Below, piece by piece: positions 8,637-16,597 of a stretch of 64,000 nt of DNA. The first letter of the stretch is position 1; the number at the start of each line of letters is the position of its first letter. This DNA comes from JALOOB01 sp964387985 (GTDB lineage Bacteria > Chloroflexota > Anaerolineae > CG2-30-64-16): positions 19,818 to 83,817 of the forward strand of contig CAYLZG010000002.1 of NCBI GenBank assembly GCA_964387985.1. The letters are read 5' to 3'. The notes beneath the pieces are model-generated. The model did no database searches and was not told where the DNA came from. It saw only the letters and a list, made by a program, of their open reading frames with translations. Both the position numbers and the translations under genes were made by a program.

Positions 8637-9791
8637 CTACGTATCATGATTGGGCACAGTGACTGTGGGCATCTCACCGGCCAGCGTGAACACCGCCAAG
8701 GCTAGAAGTAGGGAGACCGGAAGCAAGGCCAGGGCGACGTGGAGGGAGGCGGCGCTGGTCAACGCAGAGAGCAGCAACGGCAGCAGGATGCCCCCAACGG
8801 GCAGTGCGATCTTGACCGCACCGAGGACTGTTCCCGTCATATCGCGGAAGCGCAGGCCGGCATAGGTCAGGATGAGCGGGAACTGGGCCGACAGCGACAG
8901 ACCGGCCAGGAAGGCTACCGTCAGGGTAAATTGACCCAGAGGAACGAGCAGCAGGAGCGCGAAAGTAACCGTCGACAAGGCCAGCAGCACAAGCAGCATG
9001 CGGTGGAGCCGTTCTGGGCGGGCTAGGTAGCCAACCAGGAGTCGCCCGCAGGCTACGCCTGCCAGGAAGACCACGAGCCCGAGTTTCGCTGGCAAGGCTG
9101 TGTAGCCGCGCAGTTCCGCCAGAAAGGTGCTCAGGACGCCGATGGTAGACAGCTCCACGCCGATCACCAGTACGGCAGTGAAGAACAGAGCTGCAATGAA
9201 ACGGCTCCTCACGATCGCATGCAGCTTTTGACCGAGGCTGGCCTGGCCCGTAGGCTTGAGCGGCAGCCTGATCAGGGCAAAAACGACCGCAAGCGCGGCC
9301 ACGACCAGGCCGGCCTGTATGACTGCCTCACGCCAGCGCAACTCCAGGAATATCAGGTAGAGCGCGATTGCGCCCGAGCCAAGCGTGACAAAAAGATGGT
9401 TAATGTTGATAAAGAAGCTGGCTCGCCCCTCGTGCAGATCGAACAACATGGCATCCGCGGCTCCCTCGTAAGCGCCGATACCTGCGCCCATGACAACCAT
9501 CACGACGAGGTTGAACCAGAATGCGGGAGCTGCATAGAACGCCAGGAAGGAGCCGGCGGTCAACACGCTGCCGTAGAAAAGGATGCGGGACTTGGGTTGC
9601 GTATCGCTTAACGCGCCGGCAATAACGACCGCGATGCCCACACCGACGTTCTGGATTGTCAGCAGAAGTCCAATCTGGGTCGCTGTAAGCCCGATATCGC
9701 GGGCTGCTGAACCCACTAAAGAGGTGCCAACTCCCAGAAATAGCATGGCGAGAAAAGATGCCCCGGTGATGGTACGGGGATTGTGGATCAA
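8637..9791 (-). CDS. Major facilitator superfamily transporter
   Basis: 384-aa integral membrane protein with about 11-12 hydrophobic segments, an N-terminal GTSLVGSAARDIGLTATQIG segment and a loop-2/3 motif (GALSDTQPKSR) of MFS carriers. The start is TTG at 9791 preceded by GGAGGATAGC. It lies between the unrecognised 426-aa protein and the aldolase in the same operon, so it probably moves a substrate or product of that pathway; the direction of transport is unknown. Confidence 0.85.
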   Translation of the reverse strand: MIHNPRTITGASFLAMLFLGVGTSLVGSAARDIGLTATQIGLLLTIQNVGVGIAVVIAGALSDTQPKSRILFYGSVLTAGSFLAFYAAPAFWFNLVVMVVMGAGIGAYEGAADAMLFDLHEGRASFFININHLFVTLGSGAIALYLIFLELRWREAVIQAGLVVAALAVVFALIRLPLKPTGQASLGQKLHAIVRSRFIAALFFTAVLVIGVELSTIGVLSTFLAELRGYTALPAKLGLVVFLAGVACGRLLVGYLARPERLHRMLLVLLALSTVTFALLLLVPLGQFTLTVAFLAGLSLSAQFPLILTYAGLRFRDMTGTVLGAVKIALPVGGILLPLLLSALTSAASLHVALALLPVSLLLALAVFTLAGEMPTVTVPNHDT

Positions 9792-9801
9792 GCTATCCTC
9801 C

Positions 9802-9836
9802 CGTTCCTGGCCCCGCTCGCTGCAGGGCCAGGAACG
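9802..9836. other. Intercistronic stem-loop, 12-bp perfect arms
   Basis: CGTTCCTGGCCC (9802-9813) and GGGCCAGGAACG (9825-9836) pair perfectly around an 11-base loop. It lies in the 100-bp gap between the 426-aa gene and the MFS gene, ending just before the MFS ribosome binding site. No T-run follows on either strand, so it is more likely an mRNA-stability or processing hairpin than a simple terminator. Confidence 0.75.
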
Positions 9837-9891
9837 AACTGAAGGCGTTCGTATACAGGGGGCCTCAATTCTGACACAGATTCTGGTTTCC

Positions 9892-11172
9892 CTATCCTCG
9901 GTGATGCAGCTTTGGAGCCGCGATCCAGCTGAGTCCGGCCTCGGTCAGAGCGCGCGCTGTGCGATTGAGGGCGTCGTGCTTGTCCAGGTAGTTCTGCAGC
10001 AGGACCGGCATGTCACCGGAAGACTCGATCTCTTCCTTGGCCCGGAAGTAGTCCAGGATATCCGAAGGCCGGGCGCGCGTCGTCTCAACATCGGGATCGC
10101 CACCCTCGTGTTTGGCTGAGATGTTGGCCACGTGGTCGGCCAGTTTCACCAGGTCATCTCGCCGGTTATACGGCTGGATGACGATGTGCCGGTAGGTCTC
10201 CGTGATGTGATGTTCGAAGCGGACGACCTGCTCGAAGCCCAGCAACCTGCGGAACTGCGCCGTGATCTCGATGGTTTCGTTGTTGACCGAGTTGCCCCAA
10301 TTGAAGCCGATCAGCGGCGAAGTGCCGTCATCGTGAGAGAACAGTTTCGCGCCGAGTAGCGTCCAGAGGGCCGCGAACGGATTATCATTACCGACGAACA
10401 CGCTGATCTTGAACTCGTTCTGGATGCCCAGCTTGTGGAGTAGGTAGCCTGCAAGAATCGTGCCCGAGTTGACGTTGAGCACTTGCCGCGTGCCGTAGGT
10501 GGTGTAGTAATAGAGGAACTCATCAACCCACATGAGCACGTGATCGTTGGGTTGGCCTACGCCCCCGAAATATCCTGTGATGGTGTCGGGTCCACCCAGA
10601 TGGATGTTCGATCCGTCCGTGCCTTTCGTGTCCAGCGTCTCCACGTAAGACGCGCCCATGATCTCCATCGCGGCGGCAAGGGCCAACATGTCGCCACAGT
10701 CGGCTTCCGACTCTCGCATCTTGCGCACGCGGATGTACCGGCCCGGCATCAGTTCACGCTGCTCGATGGACCGGTGTGCCTCCTCGATGATCCACGGGAA
10801 GTACTGGGCTGCACTGATCTCGAGGGTGACGGCAAATTCATCGTTGAAGATCATCTTCTCGGCCCTGTCGCCGAGCACCTTGCGGCGGTAGTCCGCTTCG
10901 CTGATGAACCGGCCCTCATCTCGCTGTTTCTGCAGCCAAATCAGGTCATCCAGGTAGGAACAATCGTGCTCGGCCATGCGCGTCATGAGATTGTCGAAAT
11001 CGCGCGCCTTCTTGGCCTTCGCGTTGATCTCTTCCGGGGTGCCATATTTCGCGATCACGTCGAGCAGGTCATTGACCACCCGCAGATTCGGATCCAGCAG
11101 CAGCGCGTTGAGATCATCCAACCGCGCCTGAGGGATGCGCAGCCTTGCGCGTAGCTCCTCTTTGTTCGCCAT
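9892..11172 (-). CDS. Conserved-looking protein of unknown function (426 aa)
   Basis: I do not recognise this family. It is a soluble 426-aa protein with no signal peptide or membrane segment and a good ribosome binding site (AGGTGA) before the ATG at 11172. The N-terminal 120 residues are helical and charged. The central part (about 160-320) has several Gly/Asp/Asn-rich turns that look like active-site loops: ETLDTKGTDGSNIHLGGPD, LNVNSGTILAGYLLHKLG, VFVGNDNPFAALW, FSHDDGTS and GFNWGNSVNNETIEI. This spacing of strand-loop elements would suit a TIM-barrel enzyme, but that is an inference. It lies 21 bases after a PanB-like gene, so the two probably act in one pathway. Confidence 0.8.
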   Translation of the reverse strand: MANKEELRARLRIPQARLDDLNALLLDPNLRVVNDLLDVIAKYGTPEEINAKAKKARDFDNLMTRMAEHDCSYLDDLIWLQKQRDEGRFISEADYRRKVLGDRAEKMIFNDEFAVTLEISAAQYFPWIIEEAHRSIEQRELMPGRYIRVRKMRESEADCGDMLALAAAMEIMGASYVETLDTKGTDGSNIHLGGPDTITGYFGGVGQPNDHVLMWVDEFLYYYTTYGTRQVLNVNSGTILAGYLLHKLGIQNEFKISVFVGNDNPFAALWTLLGAKLFSHDDGTSPLIGFNWGNSVNNETIEITAQFRRLLGFEQVVRFEHHITETYRHIVIQPYNRRDDLVKLADHVANISAKHEGGDPDVETTRARPSDILDYFRAKEEIESSGDMPVLLQNYLDKHDALNRTARALTEAGLSWIAAPKLHHRG

Positions 11173-11193
11173 CTTTCACCTCACTTGATTGGT

Positions 11194-12063
11194 TCAGGAC
11201 TTGCTATCTTCCTCGATCAGCCGCTTCAGTTCGGCGAATTCTTCATCTTTGATGCCGAAATATCGCTCGGGCTCGGGGAAGATCTTCTTGGTCACCTCGT
11301 CGACGTAGGCTTTGAGGCCATCGCCGATGACCTTCCCGGCATCCCCGTATTGCTTCGCCATCTTGGGCGTAAACCGGGGATAGAGGCCGAACATGTCATG
11401 AAAGATCAGCAGCTGGCCGTGGGCAGTGGGTCCGCTGCCCAGCGAGATGATCGGCACTTTGGCTCGCTCGGTGATGACCTGGCATACCTGGTCCGGAACC
11501 AGCTCGAGCAGAATAGCCATCGCGCCGGCCTCTTCCAGGGCCTTAGCATCGTCAACGATCTTCTTCGCCTGCTTGCCGCTCTTGCCCTGCAGCCGGAAGC
11601 CGCCCAGCGACGACACGCTCTGAGGGGTTAGACCCAGGTGCCCCATGACCGGAATGCCAGCAGCCACGACAGCGCGCACGCGCGAGCACACCTCCTGGCC
11701 TCCTTCGAGCTTGATGCCATCGCAGGCTGCTTCGGCCATGAAGCGACCCGCGTTGAGCACGGCGGACTCATCGGATGCCTGGTAGCTCATGTAGGGCATG
11801 TCACCGATCAGCCAGGAGTTGGGAGTGCCGCGGCGCACCGCCTGGGCATGCCGGATCATGTCATTCATGGTGACGGGCAGTGTTGAGTCGAAGCCGAGGA
11901 TCGTCATGCCCAGGCTATCGCCAACGAGCACAATATCGATTCCGGCCTGCTCGACAAGATAGGCCATCGGGTAGTCATAGCAGGTGATCATGGTGAGTGG
12001 GATCTGCTTCACCATTTTGTCGAAGAGCACGGGAAGACTGACTTTTTTTCGTTGTTCGGCCAT
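11194..12063 (-). CDS. PanB-like protein (ketopantoate hydroxymethyltransferase family)
   Basis: 289-aa member of the PEP mutase/isocitrate lyase superfamily. The PanB N-terminal signature is clear: ITCYDYPMAYLVEQAG, VLVGDSLGMTILGFDST and IGDMPYMSY with the metal-binding aspartates, then GIKLEGG (metal Glu) and LELVPDQV (catalytic Glu). The usual C-terminal GAGxxxDGQ motif is changed to GSGPTAHGQ, with His where Asp is expected. Canonical PanB makes ketopantoate for CoA synthesis, but there is no panC or panD here; the neighbour is an unknown enzyme in a carbohydrate-type operon. It could be true PanB or a paralogue acting on another 2-oxoacid. First gene of the minus-strand array. Confidence 0.85.
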   Translation of the reverse strand: MAEQRKKVSLPVLFDKMVKQIPLTMITCYDYPMAYLVEQAGIDIVLVGDSLGMTILGFDSTLPVTMNDMIRHAQAVRRGTPNSWLIGDMPYMSYQASDESAVLNAGRFMAEAACDGIKLEGGQEVCSRVRAVVAAGIPVMGHLGLTPQSVSSLGGFRLQGKSGKQAKKIVDDAKALEEAGAMAILLELVPDQVCQVITERAKVPIISLGSGPTAHGQLLIFHDMFGLYPRFTPKMAKQYGDAGKVIGDGLKAYVDEVTKKIFPEPERYFGIKDEEFAELKRLIEEDSKS

Positions 12064-12214
12064 TGGGGACAGACTCCTTTGTCGTATTGGTTTGACCGTG
12101 TAGCCAACTGAAGGGTGTGCACTGTCGTGAGACGCACCCCTTTATGCCACAGTGTACACACAGAACGCACTTTGCCCAAACTGCACCCGGAGTGCCTCTC
12201 TCGTCTGGCACATG

Positions 12215-12244
12215 TTGCGGTAAGTGCACGTGAGGATGTAGAAT
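12215..12244 (+). promoter_or_regulatory. Candidate sigma-70-type promoter for the phosphofructokinase gene
   Basis: TTGCGG (12215-12220) and TAGAAT (12239-12244) with an 18-base spacer, in the 238-bp divergent gap between the PanB-like gene and the phosphofructokinase gene. The rest of this gap shows no further clear signal. Prediction by eye only. Confidence 0.4.
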
Positions 12245-12301
12245 CATCGTGTCATAATCTTTAGTGGAATTCTCCGCTTGACCCGACCCGGAGGTCTCAT
12301 C

Positions 12302-13585
12302 ATGTTCTCCGACACGCATCCCCGGCGTATGGGAATCCTTGTGGGCGGCGGGCCTGCTCCCGGCATCAATGGCGTCATTCATTCTGCTACGATCGAGGCG
12401 ATCAACAATGGCTTCGAAGTGATCGGCGTCTACGACGGCTTCAAACATCTGATGGAGGGTAAGCTCGTCTCAACGCAGCTCTCGATCGGCGACGTTTCGC
12501 GTATCCATTTGGACGGCGGCTCGATCCTGAGGACGTCGCGGGCGAATCCTGCTAAATCGACTGAGAGCTTGAAGAAGTGCGTCTGCGCCCTTGCGGAGGC
12601 GGGCATCTCGAGCCTGGTCGGCATCGGCGGCGATGACACAGCCTATTCGCTTTTTCGGGTGACACAACATGCGCGTGGAGATATGGGGCTGAACGTACAA
12701 TCAGTTCATGTACCCAAGACCATCGATAATGATCTGCCACTGCCCGAGGGCATTCCCACGTTCGGCTTTGAGACTGCCCGGGAGGTCGGCACCCAGATCG
12801 TTCGAACCTTCATGGAAGATGCCCTTACCAGCCAGACCTGGTTCATCGTAGTCACGATGGGGCGCAAGGCAGGTCACCTGGCACTCGGAATCGGCAAGAG
12901 CTCGGGTGCAACCCTCACGATCATTCCCGAGGAATGGCGGGGCAGGCCCGTCCGTCTCCAGGAGGTAGTCGACATTCTTGTGACCGCGATCCTGCGCAGG
13001 TTGGCAGATGATAAACGCCACGGTGTGGCGCTCGTTGCCGAAGGCATCCTGGAGTACCTGGATCCGGAGGACATGCGCTATCTGGAGGGCATAGACCAGG
13101 ACCCGCATGGCCATGTTCCTCTGCATGATATCAATGTTTCGGACATCCTCAAGCGATGGGTGGTGAAGGACCTGGCCGACCTGGGGATCAAGGCCCAGGT
13201 GCGCGATAAGGAGTTGGGCTACGAGCTAAGATGCGCTCCGCCTATTGCGTACGACATCGACTATACGCGGTCTCTCGGCGAAGCCGCCGTCGACTTTCTC
13301 CTCGCCGGCGGGAGCAATGCGACGATTACTCTACAGGGAAACCAGGTTGTGGCCATTCCCTCCGAGACGATCATGGATCCTCAGACGGGGCGGACCGGCG
13401 TCCGGATCGTCAATGTGGATTCGTTCACGTATCGCTCGGCCTACAAGTTCATGATTCGCCTCAAGCCGGAGCACGCGCAGGAAGATATGCTCTGGGCACG
13501 GCTGGCGATGCAAACCAACCTGACGCTGGAACAGTTCCGGGCCCGCTATGGTTACCTGGTCGGAATGGGGTCGCGCCCTTATTAG
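12302..13585 (+). CDS. Phosphofructokinase, PfkA family, probably PPi-dependent
   Basis: 427-aa enzyme converting fructose 6-phosphate and fructose 1,6-bisphosphate. The start at 12302 has GGAGG eight bases upstream. The phosphate-donor loop reads GIGGDD (residues 107-112), so the position equal to Gly104 of E. coli PfkA is Asp112, and the catalytic loop reads PKTIDND (Lys139, Asp142) instead of PGTIDND. Asp and Lys at these two sites are the established marks of pyrophosphate-dependent enzymes, which work reversibly. The substrate loop MGRKAGHLAL is present. The protein is longer than ATP-PFK (about 320 aa) and in the range of the PPi/clade-II group. It is followed after seven bases by a thioesterase gene. 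Confidence 0.9.
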   Translation: MFSDTHPRRMGILVGGGPAPGINGVIHSATIEAINNGFEVIGVYDGFKHLMEGKLVSTQLSIGDVSRIHLDGGSILRTSRANPAKSTESLKKCVCALAEAGISSLVGIGGDDTAYSLFRVTQHARGDMGLNVQSVHVPKTIDNDLPLPEGIPTFGFETAREVGTQIVRTFMEDALTSQTWFIVVTMGRKAGHLALGIGKSSGATLTIIPEEWRGRPVRLQEVVDILVTAILRRLADDKRHGVALVAEGILEYLDPEDMRYLEGIDQDPHGHVPLHDINVSDILKRWVVKDLADLGIKAQVRDKELGYELRCAPPIAYDIDYTRSLGEAAVDFLLAGGSNATITLQGNQVVAIPSETIMDPQTGRTGVRIVNVDSFTYRSAYKFMIRLKPEHAQEDMLWARLAMQTNLTLEQFRARYGYLVGMGSRPY

Positions 13586-13592
13586 GAGGAAC

Positions 13593-14033
13593 ATGACGGA
13601 CGCCAATGCACGCCTTGTCGCCACGCCGTCCGGCAACCCGGCTGTCGAGGTGCGGTTTCGCGTACGATACTTTGAGACAGACGCGATGGGCATCGTTCAC
13701 CATGCATCGTACATCACCTGGTTCGAAGAAGGTCGTAGCGCCTTCACGCGGGCAATCGGCTATCCTTATTCTCGGATGGAGCAGGAAGGGATCGCGCTGG
13801 CTGTCGCTGAAGTGAGCGCGCGCTACCACCGGCCAGCGCGCTACGACGATGAAGTGATCGTCAGGGCAGAGATGTCTCAGATAGGCAGTCGTGGGATGAC
13901 GTTCGGCTATGAAGTCCGGCGGGGATCTGACGGCGCACTGCTCGTTACCGGAAGCAGTAAGCACATCTCGATCGATCGAGAGGGGCGTGTCACATTGTTC
14001 CCGCCCCAAATGCGTGCGGCTTTTTCCGCTTAG
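13593..14033 (+). CDS. Acyl-CoA thioesterase, YbgC/4-hydroxybenzoyl-CoA thioesterase family
   Basis: 146-aa hot-dog fold protein. The signature VRYFETDAMGIVHHASY holds the catalytic Asp30, and IGYPYSRMEQEGI follows as in YbgC-like proteins. AGGAGG precedes the ATG at 13593 by a normal distance; the stop of the phosphofructokinase gene is seven bases upstream, so the two genes are co-transcribed. It should hydrolyse a short or aromatic acyl-CoA in the cytoplasm; the real substrate is not defined by the sequence. Confidence 0.88.
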   Translation: MTDANARLVATPSGNPAVEVRFRVRYFETDAMGIVHHASYITWFEEGRSAFTRAIGYPYSRMEQEGIALAVAEVSARYHRPARYDDEVIVRAEMSQIGSRGMTFGYEVRRGSDGALLVTGSSKHISIDREGRVTLFPPQMRAAFSA

Positions 14034-14059
14034 GAATCGAACCTGGATGAGCTTTTCAG

Positions 14060-14100
14060 CGCGGCAGACGCAGCAACTCAAGGGCATTGCGTCTGCCGCG
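14060..14100. terminator. Bidirectional terminator-like hairpin
   Basis: CGCGGCAGACGCA (14060-14072) and TGCGTCTGCCGCG (14088-14100) form a perfect 13-bp stem with a 15-base loop, exactly between the convergent thioesterase gene and the HTH/Sm-like gene. T-runs are short, so efficiency on either strand is uncertain. Confidence 0.7.
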
Positions 14101-14105
14101 TCGAG

Positions 14106-14525
14106 CTAATCTTCCGGTTCTGGAGTGCGGGGCTCCCATCGCTCCACCGCATGTCGCTGCACTACCACGCCGCCGTTTGCAGTCGCTATCTCAGCGGCGC
14201 CCAAGTCCCACCACTTGACTTCGCCCGATACGACCTCACCGTTGGACAGGTGAAGGGTTATCGGAAGCTTCGCATCGATCGCATGGACAAAGGCCCGGCT
14301 CAGCGCCTTGCGCGACCAATCCAGGCGCCACCGCAGATCCTCGAACGGCACGCCGAAGTAGTCCGCCAGCATTTGGATCGAGTTGTCATCGCCGACGGCC
14401 CGGTAGCGCTGCTCCGCAAGGCGATAGAGCCCTTTGGGCAGATCGGGTAGCGCGGTCTCAATCTCGGCTGGAGTCACTCCCCCTTTTCTTGCGCGCAACA
14501 GCCGTAGCTGGTCACCAAGGCTCAT
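14106..14525 (-). CDS. Small HTH protein with C-terminal Sm/Hfq-like domain (second copy)
   Basis: 139-aa protein. Residues about 1-65 resemble an XRE-type helix-turn-helix (GDQLRLLRARKGGVTPAEIE, then SIQMLADYFGVPFEDL). Residues about 88-132 read like the two Sm motifs: PITLHLSNGEVVSGEVKWWD (Sm1 pattern: beta strand, N-G turn, G-x-V strand, F/W-D) and VVVQRHAVERW (Sm2 pattern, compare the KHAI of Hfq). The start at 14525 overlaps the stop of the upstream gene (ATGA 14522-14525), and that upstream protein has the same two-part design. I know no characterised protein with this architecture. Possible role: a DNA- and RNA-binding regulator. The domain match is by eye and needs profile confirmation. 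Confidence 0.75.
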   Translation of the reverse strand: MSLGDQLRLLRARKGGVTPAEIETALPDLPKGLYRLAEQRYRAVGDDNSIQMLADYFGVPFEDLRWRLDWSRKALSRAFVHAIDAKLPITLHLSNGEVVSGEVKWWDLGAAEIATANGGVVVQRHAVERWEPRTPEPED

Positions 14526-15322
14526 CGGACCTGCTCCTGAGCATCCGGTATCTGGGTGCCCGGACGCCATCGATAGCTGGCAATGGCCAACTTGTTAAGG
14601 GTGAGTTCGCTGCCATCACTGAGGCGCACGGTGATGTTGTAGGGGCCAAAACCCGCAACCAGGCCCTCCACACGGCTGCCGTCGAACAGTGTGAAGTGTA
14701 GCACCGAGCCATGGTCTTTGGCGGCCATCAGGTAGTTGAGCTCGTATTGGTCGACTGCTTCCGGCAGATACGCTCGATGCCGGTCAGGGGTTGGTGCGTT
14801 GCGCAATTCCGTCTGTAGTTTGACAAGCAGTGTGCTGGCTTCCAGCCGGTTCAGCTGTTCGAGTGGCTTGCCTAGCTCCGCCTCAAGTGCAGCGCGCTCT
14901 CTGCCAAGCCGTTGGATCAGATCCTCCAGATGCGCAATCTGGCTGGGTCGAGCCGGTGCTGGTGGGCGTGGTTCGCTCATGACTCGCGGCGGGCGGGCGA
15001 TGCGTTGTCGCCCTCCTGACGGGTCGGGTGATCGGGTGACCGGCGCTTGCGGTGCGGAGTCCGTTGCAGATGTGGGCGCTGGCTCCTGTTGCGGTTCTTG
15101 CCTTTGGAGTTGGCTGCCAGCCGGTCGCGGGTCGCTTCGGAGACGGATCTCGGATTCTTCGACATAGAGGGCTCGGGCCAGGCGCGCCAGATGTCGCGGA
15201 TCGATCGATCGCGTGCCCGACTCGTATTCCATGATTGCGCCGATGGGTAGGCCGGCCCGGCTCGCCAGTGTGGCTACGCTGAGTCGTTTTTGTTCGCGCA
15301 AAGCCCAGAGATTTTCAGACAT
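14522..15322 (-). CDS. XRE-family HTH protein with C-terminal Sm/Hfq-like domain
   Basis: 266-aa protein in three parts. N-terminal XRE HTH (about 1-58): LWALREQKRLSVATLASRAG, IMEYESGTRSI. Central linker (about 62-130) rich in Pro, Gln, Arg and Ser, probably disordered, then a helical stretch (about 133-175, RPSQIAHLEDLIQRLGRERA and following). C-terminal segment (about 205-252) matches the Sm1/Sm2 pattern of Hfq: SVLHFTLFDGSRVEGLVAGF followed by ELTLNKLAIASYRW, where Hfq has an N-G turn and K-H-A-I-S-T. AGGAGG precedes the ATG. It overlaps the second copy downstream. It lies 90 bases after scpB, so it may be read through from that operon. Confidence 0.8.
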   Translation of the reverse strand: MSENLWALREQKRLSVATLASRAGLPIGAIMEYESGTRSIDPRHLARLARALYVEESEIRLRSDPRPAGSQLQRQEPQQEPAPTSATDSAPQAPVTRSPDPSGGRQRIARPPRVMSEPRPPAPARPSQIAHLEDLIQRLGRERAALEAELGKPLEQLNRLEASTLLVKLQTELRNAPTPDRHRAYLPEAVDQYELNYLMAAKDHGSVLHFTLFDGSRVEGLVAGFGPYNITVRLSDGSELTLNKLAIASYRWRPGTQIPDAQEQVR

Positions 15323-15412
15323 AGGGGCCTCCTAGCCGGAGCTCGCTTTTCGAGCGCAAGCTCAGTACTCCCCATAAGCCTACGCGGCTCGTCCCAAAAG
15401 CACAGTAGCGCG

Positions 15413-16027
15413 TTATACGTTTGCCGTATCAGTCGTCTCAGGCGATGGTAGGGGTGGAAGATGCTCCAATCCCTCCAGTCCGAAGTACTGGAGGAACTGC
15501 AATGTGGTGCCGTAGAGGAAGGGCCGCCCCGGCTGTTCGAGCCGGCCAACCGGCTCTATGAGTTCCCTTGTGATCAATGTCCTCAGGACGCCGTCACAAT
15601 TGACCCCGCGGATCGATTCGATGTCGCCGCGCGTCAGGGGTTGGCGATAGGCAACCACCGCCAGAGTCTCGAGCGCTGCCGCAGACAGCCTGGTGGTGAG
15701 GTCCAGACCCAGGAATTTCTCGATGAGTAACGCGGCCTCGGGAGCGGTGGTGAGATGAGCGCGATCGCCTTTGCGTATAATGCGCAGCCCGCGGTGATCG
15801 CGGCTATAGGCCTCACTCAAATCGGAAAGCGCGGCTTGCACGGCCGCCTCTTCGACCTCGAGCACCTGGGCGAAACGCGCTATCAGCGTGGGCGAGGGAG
15901 CGACAAGAAGCAGCGCTTCGAGCTGGGCTGCCAGAGACAGCTCCGGTACAGGAGGCGCCTGTTCCGAAGTGAGCGCGTCTTCAGGCAAGGTCCCCACCGG
16001 CTCAGTTCCGTTAGGCGGAACCGTCAT
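15413..16027 (-). CDS. scpB: Segregation and condensation protein B
   Basis: 204-aa kleisin-associated protein of the SMC-ScpAB condensin. Two winged-helix domains are visible: LAAQLEALLLVAPSPTLIAR (about 30-50) and SAAALETLAVVAYRQPLTRGDI (about 115-136), the latter being the family's most conserved block, followed by RGVNCDGVLRTLITRELIEP and the FLYGTTLQFLQYFGL C-terminal motif. The N-terminus has a roughly 28-residue acidic/Pro-rich extension. The start overlaps the stop of the Asp23-like gene (16024-16027). No scpA is adjacent, although scpA and scpB are often paired. Confidence 0.95.
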   Translation of the reverse strand: MTVPPNGTEPVGTLPEDALTSEQAPPVPELSLAAQLEALLLVAPSPTLIARFAQVLEVEEAAVQAALSDLSEAYSRDHRGLRIIRKGDRAHLTTAPEAALLIEKFLGLDLTTRLSAAALETLAVVAYRQPLTRGDIESIRGVNCDGVLRTLITRELIEPVGRLEQPGRPFLYGTTLQFLQYFGLEGLEHLPPLPSPETTDTANV

Positions 16028-16584
16028 GCAGCCTCTTCCGTATAAGGCGCGTGGTCGATGTGAACCTGGATCTTGCCCAGCTGCAGTCCCATTCGTTCGG
16101 TGATCACTTCTTTCGCAACCGAGACAATCTCGTCGGTCTTCATCGGCACGTCGATCTCCGGTCGGGTTTGCACATTCAACTTCACATTGACTGCTTTGCC
16201 GCTGCCCGTCACGACCGGCGTGACCGAGATGATATCCGCGAGTTGATCGAGGTGCCAGGTCAACCTGCGTGCAACCGAATCGGTGGTCACTGCTGCCTCG
16301 CTGCCGCCTTCAGTGCTGACGCGAACCGCGCGCGGTCGCCGGATCCGCACTTCCTGCCAGATCAGCGGAATGCACACCACAACAGCAAGCACGGCAAGAG
16401 CGATCTGTGCCAGAGAGAAAAGCCACGCCCGTTGAGTCTGCAGATTACGCAGCCAGGTGGCTGCATTTGCGGCGCCTTGCTGCACGGCTTGCAGGGTCTG
16501 CAGCGGAAACAGCGCCAGCACGAGACATAGCGCGAGAAGCGACAACAGCAGGATGATGACAAGTACTTTGTTGAATACGTTCAT
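16024..16584 (-). CDS. Asp23/AmaP-family alkaline-shock-like membrane protein
   Basis: 186-aa protein with two N-terminal membrane helices (about 6-26 and 50-75) and a cytoplasmic C-terminal Asp23-type (DUF322) domain (about 95-186) that includes VTTDSVARRLTWHLDQL and a late IQVHIDH strand. In Firmicutes AmaP anchors Asp23 to the membrane and is linked to cell-envelope stress. The start at 16584 has GGAGGG upstream; the longer frame to 16626 would run into the upstream gene. Its stop overlaps the scpB start and it follows the YfhO gene by 13 bases. Confidence 0.85.
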   Translation of the reverse strand: MNVFNKVLVIILLLSLLALCLVLALFPLQTLQAVQQGAANAATWLRNLQTQRAWLFSLAQIALAVLAVVVCIPLIWQEVRIRRPRAVRVSTEGGSEAAVTTDSVARRLTWHLDQLADIISVTPVVTGSGKAVNVKLNVQTRPEIDVPMKTDEIVSVAKEVITERMGLQLGKIQVHIDHAPYTEEAA

Positions 16585-16597
16585 GGCGCCCTCCGAC

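Noticed and set aside
14030..14056. TCGAACC sequence resembling a tRNA T-arm
   Set aside because: No matching acceptor, D or anticodon stems are found nearby, and the segment spans the end of the thioesterase gene.
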